Part shown: positions 52,593 to 62,198 of the stretch, in pieces
Numbering within the stretch: position 1 is the first letter of the stretch
Layout of the letters: every line of letters begins with the position of its first letter
Assembly (NCBI RefSeq): GCF_002879615.1
Contig: NZ_PNRF01000046.1
Coordinates: 1-64,000 of the forward strand
Direction of reading: 5' to 3'
From: Billgrantia endophytica
Lineage (GTDB): Bacteria > Pseudomonadota > Gammaproteobacteria > Pseudomonadales > Halomonadaceae
Length of the DNA stretch: 64,000 nt
Notes under the pieces: generated by a model
Databases searched by the model: none
What the model saw: only the letters and a program-made list of their open reading frames with translations
What the model was told of the DNA's origin: nothing
Position numbers and translations under genes: made by a program

Positions 52593-53719
52593 TCTGCATT
52601 CACCTCGGAAAGTGCCGTTGCCAGGCCGGTAGAGAGAAGATCACCGCGCCATCCGGTCGGCAAGGGGAGAGACTCGCCCTCCAGGTCGGCAGCCACCAGC
52701 GCTTCCAGATCACGCCGACGCAGCAGGACTTCCGGGGCCAGGCCCAAGCGCTCGGCCACCTCGTTGACGACTCTCTTGAGCGCCTTGAGACGACGCTTGA
52801 AGGCCGGCTCCATTGGCGACGACAACACCGGGGGCAGGCTCGATTCCTCTACCTGCTTCGCCTGTTTCACCATGGCCAGCAGGGTATCGCCATCCCGCTT
52901 GATCAGGCTCGGCTTGATCTCGTCGACTTCCGCCAACAGGAAGCGGTTTTCCGGCATACGCTCCGCAATACCGAAAAGCACCCTGTCGCTCACCAACCAG
53001 CCCCGCGGCAGGTTACGCCGGCGCGCCTCTCCCTCCCGCCATGTGGTGAGCAGTCGATAGGCCTCCGTCTGGCGTGGCGACAGGCGCCATAGCTGGCGAT
53101 GGCGGCGATACCACTGCCCATCCGTTTCATTGCTGCGCAGCGCCTGGGCCACCAGCTCACCGCAGTCCTCTTCGAGCCACGCCATGCGACCCAGCCGCTC
53201 CAGGGCCTCCCGTTGACATTCCCAAACCTTCAGCAGGAAGACGACATCCAGTGCCGCATAGAGGCACTGGGAATCGCTCAGCGGGCGAACCAGCCAGTCT
53301 GAACGGGTCTCATCCTTGGGCAGGGTCTCACCTGTCCAGTACTGGACAAGGCGCTGATAGCCCATTGCCGCGTCCTCTCCCAGCAGGGATTGGGCGATCT
53401 GGGTATCCACCAGGGGTGCCACCGGGCCGTCGGCCCAGTGAGCCAGCACTTCCAGATCCTCGCTACTGGCATGCAGCAGCTTGAGAGGCCCCTCCCCAAG
53501 CAGCCGGCGGAAGGCGTCGGTGCACTCGACGGCCAGCGGGTCGACCAGCCACGCGGGACCGCCCGCCGAGAACTGGATCAGCGCCGGCACCGGGTGAAAG
53601 GTCTTCTCGCGGAAGAACTCGGTATCCAGAGCAATGACGGCGGCATCCGCCACCTCGGCGCAGGCGGCATCCAGTGCCTCCGGCGTATCGATCCAGCGAA
53701 TATCGGGGGTCAGGGACAT
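52589..53719 (-). CDS. rnd: Ribonuclease D
   Basis: RNase D is a 3'-5' exoribonuclease that trims tRNA precursors and other stable RNAs. The 376-residue protein has DEDD exonuclease residues in DTEFFRE, HASSEDLEVL and the YAALD motif (SQCLYAALDVVFLL), and a C-terminal HRDC domain. The length is near that of E. coli. I chose ATG at 53719 over the upstream open frame. Confidence 0.95.
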   Translation of the reverse strand: MSLTPDIRWIDTPEALDAACAEVADAAVIALDTEFFREKTFHPVPALIQFSAGGPAWLVDPLAVECTDAFRRLLGEGPLKLLHASSEDLEVLAHWADGPVAPLVDTQIAQSLLGEDAAMGYQRLVQYWTGETLPKDETRSDWLVRPLSDSQCLYAALDVVFLLKVWECQREALERLGRMAWLEEDCGELVAQALRSNETDGQWYRRHRQLWRLSPRQTEAYRLLTTWREGEARRRNLPRGWLVSDRVLFGIAERMPENRFLLAEVDEIKPSLIKRDGDTLLAMVKQAKQVEESSLPPVLSSPMEPAFKRRLKALKRVVNEVAERLGLAPEVLLRRRDLEALVAADLEGESLPLPTGWRGDLLSTGLATALSEVNAE

Positions 53720-53753
53720 GCAGGCTTCCAGCTGAATGTGGAGATGGGGATAA

Positions 53754-54359
53754 TCAGTCGCCGCGAAATGGCAAACGACCATTGAAGGCACGGCTGAGCG
53801 TGCCACCGTCGACATATTCCAGTTCGCCGCCCATGGGCACGCCATAGGCGAGGCGTGACAGCGTCACGCCGTGCATCGCCAGTTGGGCAGCGATATAGTG
53901 GGCCGTCGCCTCTCCCTCCACCGTGGGGTTGGTGGCCAGGATGATCTCCTCGACCCCTCCCTCGGCCACCCGCGCATCGAGCTGATCCAGGCCGATATCC
54001 TCCGGCCCGATGCCATCCAGAGGCGAGAGATGTCCATGGAGCACGAAGTAGCGACCCTGGAACCCTCCAGCCTCCTCGATGGCCAACTGGTCGGCGGGCG
54101 ATTCCACCACGCAGAGCAGGGCGTCGTCGCGGCGACGACTGGTACAGATACCGCAGAGCTCCTCTTCGGTGAGCGTGCGGCAGCGCCGGCAGTAGCCGAC
54201 TTGTTCCAACGCCACGCTCAATACCTCGGCGAGTCGCCGGCCGCCATCGCGGTCACGCTCGAGGAGGTGCATGGCCATGCGCTGGGCTGTCTTGGGGCCG
54301 ACCCCGGGCAATACCCGCAGTGACTCCATCAACCTTTCGACCAGTGGCGAAAAACTCAT
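53754..54359 (-). CDS. recR: Recombination protein RecR
   Basis: RecR acts with RecF and RecO to load RecA at gaps. The 201-residue protein has the N-terminal helix-hairpin-helix (LPGVGPKTAQRMAMHL), the zinc finger CRRCRTLTEEELCGIC and a Toprim core (VVESPADQLAIEE). It is the third gene of dnaX-ybaB-recR, the usual order. Confidence 0.97.
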   Translation of the reverse strand: MSFSPLVERLMESLRVLPGVGPKTAQRMAMHLLERDRDGGRRLAEVLSVALEQVGYCRRCRTLTEEELCGICTSRRRDDALLCVVESPADQLAIEEAGGFQGRYFVLHGHLSPLDGIGPEDIGLDQLDARVAEGGVEEIILATNPTVEGEATAHYIAAQLAMHGVTLSRLAYGVPMGGELEYVDGGTLSRAFNGRLPFRGD

Positions 54360-54380
54360 TGGCAGCCCGCTTCAACAGTC

Positions 54381-54707
54381 TTAGAACGGCATCTTGAAAC
54401 CCGGCGGCAAATTCAGCCCCGCCGTCGCTTCTTCCATCTTGGCCCGTGAGCTGACTTCCACCTTGCGTACGGCATCGTTCACCGCGGCGGCCAGCAGATC
54501 TTCGAGCAGTTCCTTGTCCTCTTCCATGACGCTGGGATCGATATCGACCTTGCTGACGTCATGGCGGCCGTTCATCGTCACCTTGACCATGCCGGCGCCA
54601 GCTTCACCGGTGACTTCGGCCTTGGCGACTTCCTCCTGGGCACGCTGCATCTTTTCCTGCATTTCCTGGGCCTGCTTCATCAAGTTGCCCATTCCGCCTT
54701 TCATCAT
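54381..54707 (-). CDS. ybaB: Nucleoid-associated protein YbaB/EbfC
   Basis: A 108-residue small DNA-binding protein. MMKGGMGNLMKQAQEMQEKMQ starts an amphipathic helix, followed by the family core VTMNGRHDVSKVDIDPSVM. It forms dimers that bend DNA. ATG at 54707 follows AGAGGGAAAG. Flanked by dnaX and recR as in most bacteria. Confidence 0.95.
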   Translation of the reverse strand: MMKGGMGNLMKQAQEMQEKMQRAQEEVAKAEVTGEAGAGMVKVTMNGRHDVSKVDIDPSVMEEDKELLEDLLAAAVNDAVRKVEVSSRAKMEEATAGLNLPPGFKMPF

Positions 54708-54744
54708 GGTCTTTCCCTCTCGAGTGGCAAATGTCACAGTGCTG

Positions 54745-56742
54745 TCAGGCACGGGGCGCCGTGTCTGCCGGCTTGACGCTGGATTCGATCAGCCGCGCAC
54801 CAAAGGTCTGCTGCAGCTGGCGTACATGGGGGTCCCGCTCCAGTGCCTCGACCGCCCGGGCATGATGCGCAGCGGCAATCCGGTCGGCGCGCTGCCGGGG
54901 CGTTTCCACCTCCTTCGGCAACGGCCCCGCCTCGATCACCAGCCGCCGGTCTACCCCGATGCTCTCCAGGGCCTCCTTGACGCGGCGAACGTGGATTTCC
55001 GCGTTCATGGCGTCCTGGGACGGGTCGAGGCGCAAGAGCAATCGACGGCCATCGTCAGCTTCGACCACACAATGCGCCGCCAGGTTGCGCGTCAATCCAC
55101 CGAGGCCGAGAGAATCGAAACACGTCAGCCAGTCCACGTGCTCGAAGCGTCCTATTCGAGGGGCCGCCTCGGCGGGCTCGGAAGCGACCGCTTCCGGCAC
55201 GGCTTCGGCCTGCGGGGCATGGTCCTCGACAGGTTCGGCCTCGACTTCCCGATGCCCGGGCATGGGCCTGGCCTCCTCCACCACGTCTTGGTCAATCGTC
55301 TGTGCGCTGGCAGCTCGTGTGCTGGCAACTTCCCGGGCTGGTTCGATAGCAGTACCGGACTCGATGACGCGGGGTGACTCGGTGTGGCCCGCGGTTTCCC
55401 ACGTCTCCCCGGCATCCCGGCCCACCGGCTCGCCTGACGGTTCTTCGGCAGGGCCGGGTAACGTCGCTTCGGGCAGTTCCTCCCAGGGAGGCGGAGGCCC
55501 ATCCTCAGCGCGGGGCTCGGGCCCGGCATGCCTGGATTCAGGCGCCGGGCTCGGCTCGACCCGACCTGCCGGAGGACGGTTTTCGTCCCTGCCGGCATCG
55601 CCACGCAACGGCAACGGCGTCCTGGCCGGCTGCGGCACCCCCTGGGGACGAAACGCCAGCATGCGCAACAGCGTCATTTCCAGGGCGGTACGCAGGTCGG
55701 GGGCGTGTTCCATGTCACCGCGCCCCTGAATGCCGATCTGGTAATAGAGCTGAATGTCCTCGGCGGTGAAACGCGCCGCGAGCGCCAGCAGGGCATCACG
55801 GTCGCCATGCCCGTTGTCGACCGCACCAGGCACCATCTGCGCCACCGCCAGGCGATGCAGCACACCGGTGATGTCATCCAGAACCGCCGCAAAGTCAGGC
55901 CCCTGCTCGGCCAGTTGCGAGACTTCCTGCAAGACCCGGGCGGCGTCCACGTCCGCCAGGGCTCTGACCAGCGCCAGCACATGGCGATGGTCGAGCGTGC
56001 CGAGCATGGCCGCCACGTCGGTGTGATTCACCCGCCCCTGACCAAAGGCGATGGCCTGGTCGGTCAGGCTCATGGCGTCACGCATGGACCCATCGGCAGC
56101 CTTGCCGAGCAACCACAGCGCGCTCTCCTCGAAGCCCACCCGCTCGGCCTCGAGGACTTTCGCCAGATGCTCGACGATGCGCTCCGGCGGCATGTTTTTC
56201 AAGGTGAACTGCAGGCAGCGGGACAGCACCGTGGGCGGCAGTTTCTGGGGATCGGTCGTTGCCAGCAGAAACTTCACATGCGGAGGCGGCTCTTCCAGGG
56301 TCTTGAGCAGCGCATTGAAGCTGCTGGTGGAGAGCATGTGCACCTCATCGATGAGGTATACCTTGTAGCGCCCCCGGGTCGGTGCGTACTGCACGTTGTC
56401 GAGCAGTTCCCGGGTGTCTTCCACCTTGGTGCGCGACGCCGCATCCACCTCGATCAGGTCGACGAAGCGCCCCTCGTCGATGGCACGGCAGCTATCGCAC
56501 TCACCGCAGGGGGTAGAGGTCACCGCCTCGTCACCATGGCCATTGGCCGTACAGTTCAGGCACTTGGCGAGGATCCTTGCCAGGGTGGTCTTGCCGACCC
56601 CTCGCGTGCCGGTGAAGAGATAGGCATGGTGAAGACGCCCCTGATCCAGGGCATTGACCAGGGCACGCTGGACGTGCTCCTGGCCGACCAGTTCATGGAA
56701 AGTGCGCGGCCGCCACTTGCGGGCCAGAACCTGATAGCTCAT
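54745..56742 (-). CDS. dnaX: DNA polymerase III subunit gamma/tau
   Basis: DnaX is the clamp-loader ATPase. The 665-residue product has MSYQVLARKWRPRTF, Walker A GTRGVGKTT (44-52), a zinc motif C-x8-C-x2-C in CLNCTANG-x-CGECDSC, and SRC-type LSRCLQF, followed by a Pro/Glu-rich linker (about 370-560) and the tau-specific C-terminus. I saw no A-AAA-AAG slippery site in the region where E. coli makes gamma. The ATG at 56742 begins the family N-terminus; the longer frame is ignored. Confidence 0.95.
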   Translation of the reverse strand: MSYQVLARKWRPRTFHELVGQEHVQRALVNALDQGRLHHAYLFTGTRGVGKTTLARILAKCLNCTANGHGDEAVTSTPCGECDSCRAIDEGRFVDLIEVDAASRTKVEDTRELLDNVQYAPTRGRYKVYLIDEVHMLSTSSFNALLKTLEEPPPHVKFLLATTDPQKLPPTVLSRCLQFTLKNMPPERIVEHLAKVLEAERVGFEESALWLLGKAADGSMRDAMSLTDQAIAFGQGRVNHTDVAAMLGTLDHRHVLALVRALADVDAARVLQEVSQLAEQGPDFAAVLDDITGVLHRLAVAQMVPGAVDNGHGDRDALLALAARFTAEDIQLYYQIGIQGRGDMEHAPDLRTALEMTLLRMLAFRPQGVPQPARTPLPLRGDAGRDENRPPAGRVEPSPAPESRHAGPEPRAEDGPPPPWEELPEATLPGPAEEPSGEPVGRDAGETWETAGHTESPRVIESGTAIEPAREVASTRAASAQTIDQDVVEEARPMPGHREVEAEPVEDHAPQAEAVPEAVASEPAEAAPRIGRFEHVDWLTCFDSLGLGGLTRNLAAHCVVEADDGRRLLLRLDPSQDAMNAEIHVRRVKEALESIGVDRRLVIEAGPLPKEVETPRQRADRIAAAHHARAVEALERDPHVRQLQQTFGARLIESSVKPADTAPRA

Positions 56743-57050
56743 GCAGCGCGGAATCCTTGCAGCTGGGCTGGCTGGCAGCCGATCAGAATGTGTCAGCACT
56801 GCCGAGCGAACAACCGGGCAGTGCCGACCACGAAAGCAAACGACCATTCTACCGACTGTGGGCATCGTCGCAAAGCGCCGCTACTGTCATCGCCTACCGC
56901 AACGGCGCCCCAGCGAGGCCAAGGTGCGCTGACGCTACCACCCGGCCGCCTTCGGCTGCCCGCATCGAGAGGATCACGCCTTGGCGAAGCAGCAGGCAGG
57001 CTGTGGTAGCATGTGTTGAGTATTTTCGACACCAGACAGCTGGAGCCACC
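56743..57050. other. Divergent spacer of 308 bp upstream of dnaX
   Basis: This stretch separates dnaX (minus) from the oxidase gene (plus). It contains an inverted repeat GCACTGCC (56796-56803) / GGCAGTGC (56817-56824). I looked for 4.5S RNA, which some relatives carry here, and did not find its conserved core. No confident promoter. Confidence 0.6.
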
Positions 57051-58337
57051 ATGCCAACCCCTCGCTGCGACTCCTACTATTCGGCCACCATCCATCAGGA
57101 GTCCGACTATCCCGGGCTGACGGGAGAGCATCGGGTCGATGTCGCCATCATCGGCGGAGGCTTCACTGGCGTGGCCACGGCCGTGGAGCTGACCGAACGG
57201 GGTTATCGGGTCGCCATCGTCGAGGCCAACAAGATCGGCTGGGGAGCCAGCGGCCGTAATGGCGGCCAGGTCACCGGCAGCCTGTCGGGTGAGGCAGCCA
57301 TGCGCAAGCAGATGCGCCAACGGCTGGGTGAAGGCGCCGATGACTTCGTCTGGGACCTGCGGTGGCGTGGCCAGCGCCTCATCCGCCAGCGGGTCGAGCG
57401 GTATGGCATCGTCTGTGACCTCAAGCGGGGTCATCTACAGGCGGCCTGGAAACCTTCCCACATGAAGGCGCTGCACGCCGACTACGATGCCTGCCAGGCA
57501 CGGGGAATGGAAAGCGATGTCGAACTGCTCGATGCGGGACGCGTCCGCGAGTATCTACCGACCGATTGCTACCACGGTGGCTTGCTCAACCGCTACAACC
57601 TGCACCTGCACCCGCTCAACCTGTGCCTCGGCGAGGCGCGTGCCGCCGCCGACGGGGGAGCGCTGATCTTCGAACACTCACCGGTAGAGCATATCGACCA
57701 TGGACCGAACCCGGCGGTGATGACCGCCATGGGCGTGGTTCACGCCGACCGCGTGCTGCTGGCCGGTAATGCCTACCATCGCCTGGAACGCCGCCGGCTA
57801 GGGGGCAAGCTGTTTCCGGCCTCGCTGGGAATCGTTGCCACCGAACCGCTGGGGGAACTGGCCAATGCCATCAACCCCCATGACCTGGCCGTCTATGACT
57901 GCCGTTTCGTACTCGACTACTATCGCCTGACCGCCGACGGGCGCCTGCTCTTCGGAGGCGGCGCCAACTACTCCGGCAAGGACTCTTCGGATATCGCCGC
58001 GGAGCTGCGACCACGCCTGGAAGCCACCTTCCCCCGGCTCAAGGGGGTGAGGGTGGATTTCGCCTGGCAGGGCATGGCCGGCATCGTGGTCAACCGAATC
58101 CCGATGCTCGGTCAGCTCTCCGACAACGTCTACTACGCACAGGGCTACTCCGGCCACGGCATCGCGACCTCGCACATCGTCGGCGAGATCATGGCCAAGG
58201 CCATCGCCGGCCACATGGAGGAGTTCGATACCTTCGCCGCCTGCCGTCATATCAAGGTGCCGTTCGGCGAGAGGCTGGGCAACCCGCTGCTCGCCGCCGG
58301 CATGTGGTACTACCAACTGCTGGAAAAGCTGCGCTGA
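57051..58337 (+). CDS. FAD-dependent oxidoreductase, gamma-glutamylputrescine oxidase-like
   Basis: A 428-residue DAO-family flavoenzyme. The FAD site is VAIIGGGFTG (31-40), followed by GWGASGRNGGQVTGSL, characteristic of PuuB-type gamma-glutamylputrescine oxidases. PuuB oxidises gamma-glutamylputrescine to the aldehyde in polyamine degradation. No puuA, puuC or puuD is near, so the exact amine substrate is uncertain. ATG at 57051 follows TGGAG. It is convergent with a LysR gene. Confidence 0.85.
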   Translation: MPTPRCDSYYSATIHQESDYPGLTGEHRVDVAIIGGGFTGVATAVELTERGYRVAIVEANKIGWGASGRNGGQVTGSLSGEAAMRKQMRQRLGEGADDFVWDLRWRGQRLIRQRVERYGIVCDLKRGHLQAAWKPSHMKALHADYDACQARGMESDVELLDAGRVREYLPTDCYHGGLLNRYNLHLHPLNLCLGEARAAADGGALIFEHSPVEHIDHGPNPAVMTAMGVVHADRVLLAGNAYHRLERRRLGGKLFPASLGIVATEPLGELANAINPHDLAVYDCRFVLDYYRLTADGRLLFGGGANYSGKDSSDIAAELRPRLEATFPRLKGVRVDFAWQGMAGIVVNRIPMLGQLSDNVYYAQGYSGHGIATSHIVGEIMAKAIAGHMEEFDTFAACRHIKVPFGERLGNPLLAAGMWYYQLLEKLR

Positions 58338-58353
58338 GGAGCGCCCAGACGCC

Positions 58354-59322
58354 TCAGGCGCCTTCGAAACCCGTACCCGGTGACATGGGATAATTGACAC
58401 TGCAGCCAGCGCCACCGGCGTAGTCCGCCAGCAGCCCCCGGCCCCGCTCGCGAATGAAATCCAGCACCTTGGCGCGCTTCCAGTCGTCGCGATAGACCAG
58501 TCCGAAGCTGAACTCCATGGTGGGGGTAAAGGGGCGCATGACCACACCATCCCGATGCGACAGCTGATCGCGGGCGGTGATTGGATTCATCACCGTGAGT
58601 CCGACGTGGTTGGCCACCAGTGCGGCAATGGTACCGATATTGGCTTCGGTCTTGCCGGCGATCTGGATGTTGTGGCGCGTCGTCAGCTCCAGCAGCGGAT
58701 TGGTGCTGATACTGGGCTGGTTACTGATCACCAGGTGCTGGTCGCGGAGGTCGGCCACGTCGATGACCTCGCGCTGGCTCAATGGGTGGCCCGCCGGCAG
58801 CAGGCAAAGCGCTCGGGTGGTCAGCCACGACTCCACCTGCAGCAGACGGGAAGCGACCGGCAAGGTCACGAAGCCGATATCGGCATGACTCGACTCCACG
58901 GCGAGCTGCACCTCATGGCTCGACATCATGTCCAGGCTGATACTGAACCGTCGATTCTCCTCCAGCAGTGCCGCGACGAGGCGCGGCACGAAGCCGAACG
59001 ACAGGCCGGGAATGGCGGCGATCCTGAGCCGGGAGGTCCCGAACTCCTTGAGCGCCAGCACGCTGTGACGCAGCTCCTCGATATTGCCCATCAACCGCAG
59101 GATCTCGTCATAGAGTTCCCTGGCTTCCGGCGTCACGATCAGCCGGTTCTTTTCCCTCAGGAAAAGCTGCATGCCCAGGTTCCGCTCGAGCTGGGCCAGC
59201 GACCGACTCACCCCCGATTGCGTGATGCCCAGCGTTCGCGCCGCCTGCGACGCCGTTCCGACCTCGTACAGGGTCTTGAAAACCGCCAATGCCTTGAGCG
59301 AGTGAATGTTGACGTCAGCCAT
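58354..59322 (-). CDS. LysR-family transcriptional regulator
   Basis: A 322-residue LysR protein. The N-terminal helix-turn-helix spans LKALAVFKTLYEVGTASQAARTLGITQSGVSRSLAQLE (about 8-45), then an effector domain (about 92-300). It is divergent from the aminotransferase operon and likely controls it. Start at 59322 (ATG) follows no strong site; a TTG at 59328 is in frame. Confidence 0.9.
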   Translation of the reverse strand: MADVNIHSLKALAVFKTLYEVGTASQAARTLGITQSGVSRSLAQLERNLGMQLFLREKNRLIVTPEARELYDEILRLMGNIEELRHSVLALKEFGTSRLRIAAIPGLSFGFVPRLVAALLEENRRFSISLDMMSSHEVQLAVESSHADIGFVTLPVASRLLQVESWLTTRALCLLPAGHPLSQREVIDVADLRDQHLVISNQPSISTNPLLELTTRHNIQIAGKTEANIGTIAALVANHVGLTVMNPITARDQLSHRDGVVMRPFTPTMEFSFGLVYRDDWKRAKVLDFIRERGRGLLADYAGGAGCSVNYPMSPGTGFEGA

Positions 59323-59333
59323 GATCAAAACTC

Positions 59334-59345
59334 ATCGAATTCGAT
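59334..59345. promoter_or_regulatory. Palindromic ATCGAATTCGAT in the lysR/aminotransferase spacer
   Basis: A perfect 12-bp palindrome 12 bases from the lysR start. LysR proteins bind T-N11-A dyads near their own start; this could be part of such a site. A sigma70-like TTGAAA (59360-59365) and TAGACT (59384-59389), 18 bases apart, lie upstream of the aminotransferase. Confidence 0.5.
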
Positions 59346-59429
59346 AAAAACATCATATATTGAAATATCTTGCCTCCGCTACCTAGACTGTTGACATACC
59401 TGACCAAACACAAAAAACGGAATCATGCG

Positions 59430-60800
59430 ATGACCACCTCTCCGCTGTTCTACCAGGCCGGGCCCGCCCTGCCGGAAGTCAGCCATGCCGACGGGGTCTA
59501 CCTGTGGGACGAGCACGGCAATGAATACCTGGATGGCTGCTCAGGCGCCATCGCCTGCAACCTGGGCCACGGTCGCACCGACATCCGCGATGCCATGGTG
59601 GCCCAGCTCGACCGGGTCGCCTTCACGTATCGCACCCAGTTCGAGAATGCCCCCGCCGTGGCCCTGGCCGAGGCCCTGGTCGAACTCACCGATGGGGCGC
59701 TGGAAAAGGTGTTCTTCGTCTCCAGCGGCTCCGAGGCGGTGGAATCCGCGCTCAAGCTTGCCCGCCAGTACTTCGTCGCTACCGGCCAGCCACAGCGCCG
59801 CCGCTTCGTCTCTCTTCGCCCTTCCTACCACGGCAGCACCCTCGGCGCGCTCGGGGTCACCGGCTACCAGCCGCTGGAAGCTCCCTTCGCCGATATCACC
59901 AGCGCCTCGCTCAAGGTGCCAGGCCCCGACTTCTATCGCCACACGGATGCCGACGACGCCAGCCACGTGGAACGCGTGCTGGCCGAAACCCGTGCCGCCA
60001 TCGAGGCAGCCGACCCCGGCGCCATCATCGCCTTCGTGCTGGAACCCGTGGGCGGCGCCAGCACCGGCGCGCGGATGCTCGACCGCCGCTACCTCGAAGG
60101 CATCCGTGCCCTGTGCGACGAGTTCGGCTGCCTGCTGATCCTCGATGAAGTGCTCACCGGCATTGGCCGGACCGGCACCTGGTTCGCCTACCAGCACTAC
60201 GGCGTCACGCCCGATCTGCTGACCACCGCCAAGGGGCTGGGCGCCGGCTATTACCCGGTGGGGGCGGTTCTCGCCCGTGAGCACATCGTGAATGCGGTGA
60301 TGGAGTCGGGCGGTTTCCAGCACGGCCACACTTACGCAGGCAATCCGCTGGCCTGCGCCACCGGCCTGGCGGTGCTCGAGGCGATTCGCCGTGAGCGGTT
60401 ACTGGCCAACGTGGCCGAACGTGGCAGGCGGCTCGAGGCCGGGCTCAAGGCACTGCAGGCCCGCTTCCCCTGGATGGGCGACGTGCGCGGCCTGGGCCTG
60501 CTTTGGGGGGTGGAACTGGTCGCCGACCCGCGGACCAGGACCCCCTTTCCCGCCGCGGAGAATCAGTTCGCCCGAATGACCGCGCTCGCCAAGGAGGAGG
60601 GGCTGTTGATCTACCCTCGTCGAACGCTCGATGGGCTTGCGGGCGACCACTTCCTGGTGACACCGCCGCTGACCATCGATGCGCAGGACCTGGAAATACT
60701 GCTCGCACGACTCGAGCGGGCGCTGACCCGCCTCGACGCCGAGGTCACGGCACCGGGCGCCACCCGAGAGCGGCTCGGCACCGCCTCCATGTCGCCCTGA
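59430..60800 (+). CDS. Class III (PLP) aminotransferase
   Basis: A 456-residue fold-type I aminotransferase of subgroup III, which includes omega- and beta-amino acid transaminases. The PLP Lys268 lies in LLTTAKGLGAGY, and LDEVLTGIGRTG holds the PLP-binding Asp. HGHTYAGNPLACA is another family motif. It begins the operon with the CoA transferase genes, and is divergent from lysR. The substrate is unknown; the downstream genes argue for a product that is a beta-keto acid. Confidence 0.9.
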   Translation: MTTSPLFYQAGPALPEVSHADGVYLWDEHGNEYLDGCSGAIACNLGHGRTDIRDAMVAQLDRVAFTYRTQFENAPAVALAEALVELTDGALEKVFFVSSGSEAVESALKLARQYFVATGQPQRRRFVSLRPSYHGSTLGALGVTGYQPLEAPFADITSASLKVPGPDFYRHTDADDASHVERVLAETRAAIEAADPGAIIAFVLEPVGGASTGARMLDRRYLEGIRALCDEFGCLLILDEVLTGIGRTGTWFAYQHYGVTPDLLTTAKGLGAGYYPVGAVLAREHIVNAVMESGGFQHGHTYAGNPLACATGLAVLEAIRRERLLANVAERGRRLEAGLKALQARFPWMGDVRGLGLLWGVELVADPRTRTPFPAAENQFARMTALAKEEGLLIYPRRTLDGLAGDHFLVTPPLTIDAQDLEILLARLERALTRLDAEVTAPGATRERLGTASMSP

Positions 60801-60853
60801 CGATATCCCAACAGCCCCTGGCCGAGCCAGAATGACAACAGGCTATTTCCCAC

Positions 60854-61555
60854 ATGACGCTTCTCAACAACAAGTTCCAGGCCGTCGAAGAGGCCGTTGC
60901 CCGTATTCCCGACGGGGCCTCGATCATGGTCGGCGGCTTCGGTTCACCGGGCACGCCCTTCGCCCTGATCGACGAGTTGCTGGCCCAGGGTCAGCGCGGC
61001 CTCACCCTGATCAAGAATGACGCCAACGAGCCGGGCATCGGCATCAGCCGACTGATCGAAGCCGGCCGCGTCAACCGCTTGATCACCTCCCATATCGGCC
61101 TCAATCGCCTCGCCATCGAGGCAATGAACCGGGAAGAGCTTTCGGTGGAGATGCATCCCCAGGGACTGCTGGCAGAGAAGATTCGCAGTGCGGGAGCAGG
61201 CCACTACGGCTTCCTGACCGATATCGGCCTGGGCACCGAGATCGCCGGCAAGCGCCGCGAGATCGAGTGCGAGGACCGGACCTGGGCCATCGAGCCCGCC
61301 CTGTACGCCGACTTCGCCCTGGTTCATGCCGAACAGGCCGACCGCTACGGCAACCTGATCTATCGCGGCACCGCCAGCAATTTCAATCCACTGATGGCCA
61401 TGGCGGCGGAACACGTCATCGCCCAGGCCTATCGGGTCGCGGAGCCCGGTTCGCTGGCCCTGGAAAGCATCCACACCCCCTGCGCCTTCATCAGCCAGGT
61501 GGTCCAGATAACCGAAGCCACCAGCGAGCAGGGGAGGCGCCACCATGCCGTCTGA
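60854..61555 (+). CDS. CoA transferase subunit A
   Basis: A 233-residue subunit of a type I (3-oxoacid/acetoacetate type) CoA transferase, with VGGFGSPGTPFALIDEL and the glycine-rich loop NDANEPGIGISRL. Type I enzymes move CoA from acetyl- or succinyl-CoA onto 3-keto acids. It overlaps subunit B by 11 bases and follows the aminotransferase by 53 bp. Confidence 0.92.
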   Translation: MTLLNNKFQAVEEAVARIPDGASIMVGGFGSPGTPFALIDELLAQGQRGLTLIKNDANEPGIGISRLIEAGRVNRLITSHIGLNRLAIEAMNREELSVEMHPQGLLAEKIRSAGAGHYGFLTDIGLGTEIAGKRREIECEDRTWAIEPALYADFALVHAEQADRYGNLIYRGTASNFNPLMAMAAEHVIAQAYRVAEPGSLALESIHTPCAFISQVVQITEATSEQGRRHHAV

Positions 61556-62198
61556 TCAGGAACGTATCCTTGTTCGCGCCGCCGGTGAAGTGATCCCCGG
61601 CCAAATCGTCAATCTCGGCATCGGGCTGCCGACCCGCCTGTCCCACTACCTGTCGGAAGAGATGGGGGTCCTGGTGCATTCCGAGAACGGCGTGCTGGGT
61701 TGCCGCCCACGCACCACGGGCGAAGCCCCCGACTTCGACATGATCGACTCCGGCGGGGCCTATATCGCCACCCGCCCAGGTGCCAGCGTGTTCGACAGTG
61801 CCATGTCGTTCGCCATGATCCGCCGCAGCCGGGTGGACATCACGTTCATGGGCGCCTTCGAGGTGGACGAGCTCGGCAACCTGGCCAACTGGAAGATTCC
61901 CGGAAAGTTCTCACCGGGCATCGGCGGTGCCATGGAGCTGGCCCAGAAGGTGAAGAAGCTGGTCATCCTCTGCTCGCACAACGACAAGCACGGCAACCCG
62001 AAGATCCTGTCCCGCTGTCGCCTGCCACTGACGGCGCCCGCCTGTGTGTCTCGCATCATCACCGACAAGGCGGTGATGGACGTGACCCCGGAAGGCCTGG
62101 CTGTCGTGGATATCGCCGAGGGGCTTGGCGTGGTGGAGCTGCGTGCCGCCACCGAAGCGGAGCTGATCATCGACGAATCGCAGTTGGGGAGGTTCTGA
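61545..62198 (+). CDS. CoA transferase subunit B
   Basis: A 217-residue partner subunit. Glu47 in VHSENGVLG is the residue that forms the glutamyl-CoA thioester in the family. GLPTRLSHYL and GMDLxxG-type IGGAMELAQKVKKL follow. It overlaps subunit A at 61545-61555 and shares one base with the M20 gene (TGATG). Subunit organisation is that of separate alpha and beta chains. Confidence 0.92.
   Translation: MPSDQERILVRAAGEVIPGQIVNLGIGLPTRLSHYLSEEMGVLVHSENGVLGCRPRTTGEAPDFDMIDSGGAYIATRPGASVFDSAMSFAMIRRSRVDITFMGAFEVDELGNLANWKIPGKFSPGIGGAMELAQKVKKLVILCSHNDKHGNPKILSRCRLPLTAPACVSRIITDKAVMDVTPEGLAVVDIAEGLGVVELRAATEAELIIDESQLGRF

Noticed and set aside
56743..57050. Possible 4.5S RNA (ffs) upstream of dnaX
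   Set aside because: The conserved GGUCAGG-x-CCGGAAGGAAGCAGCC core was not found on either strand.
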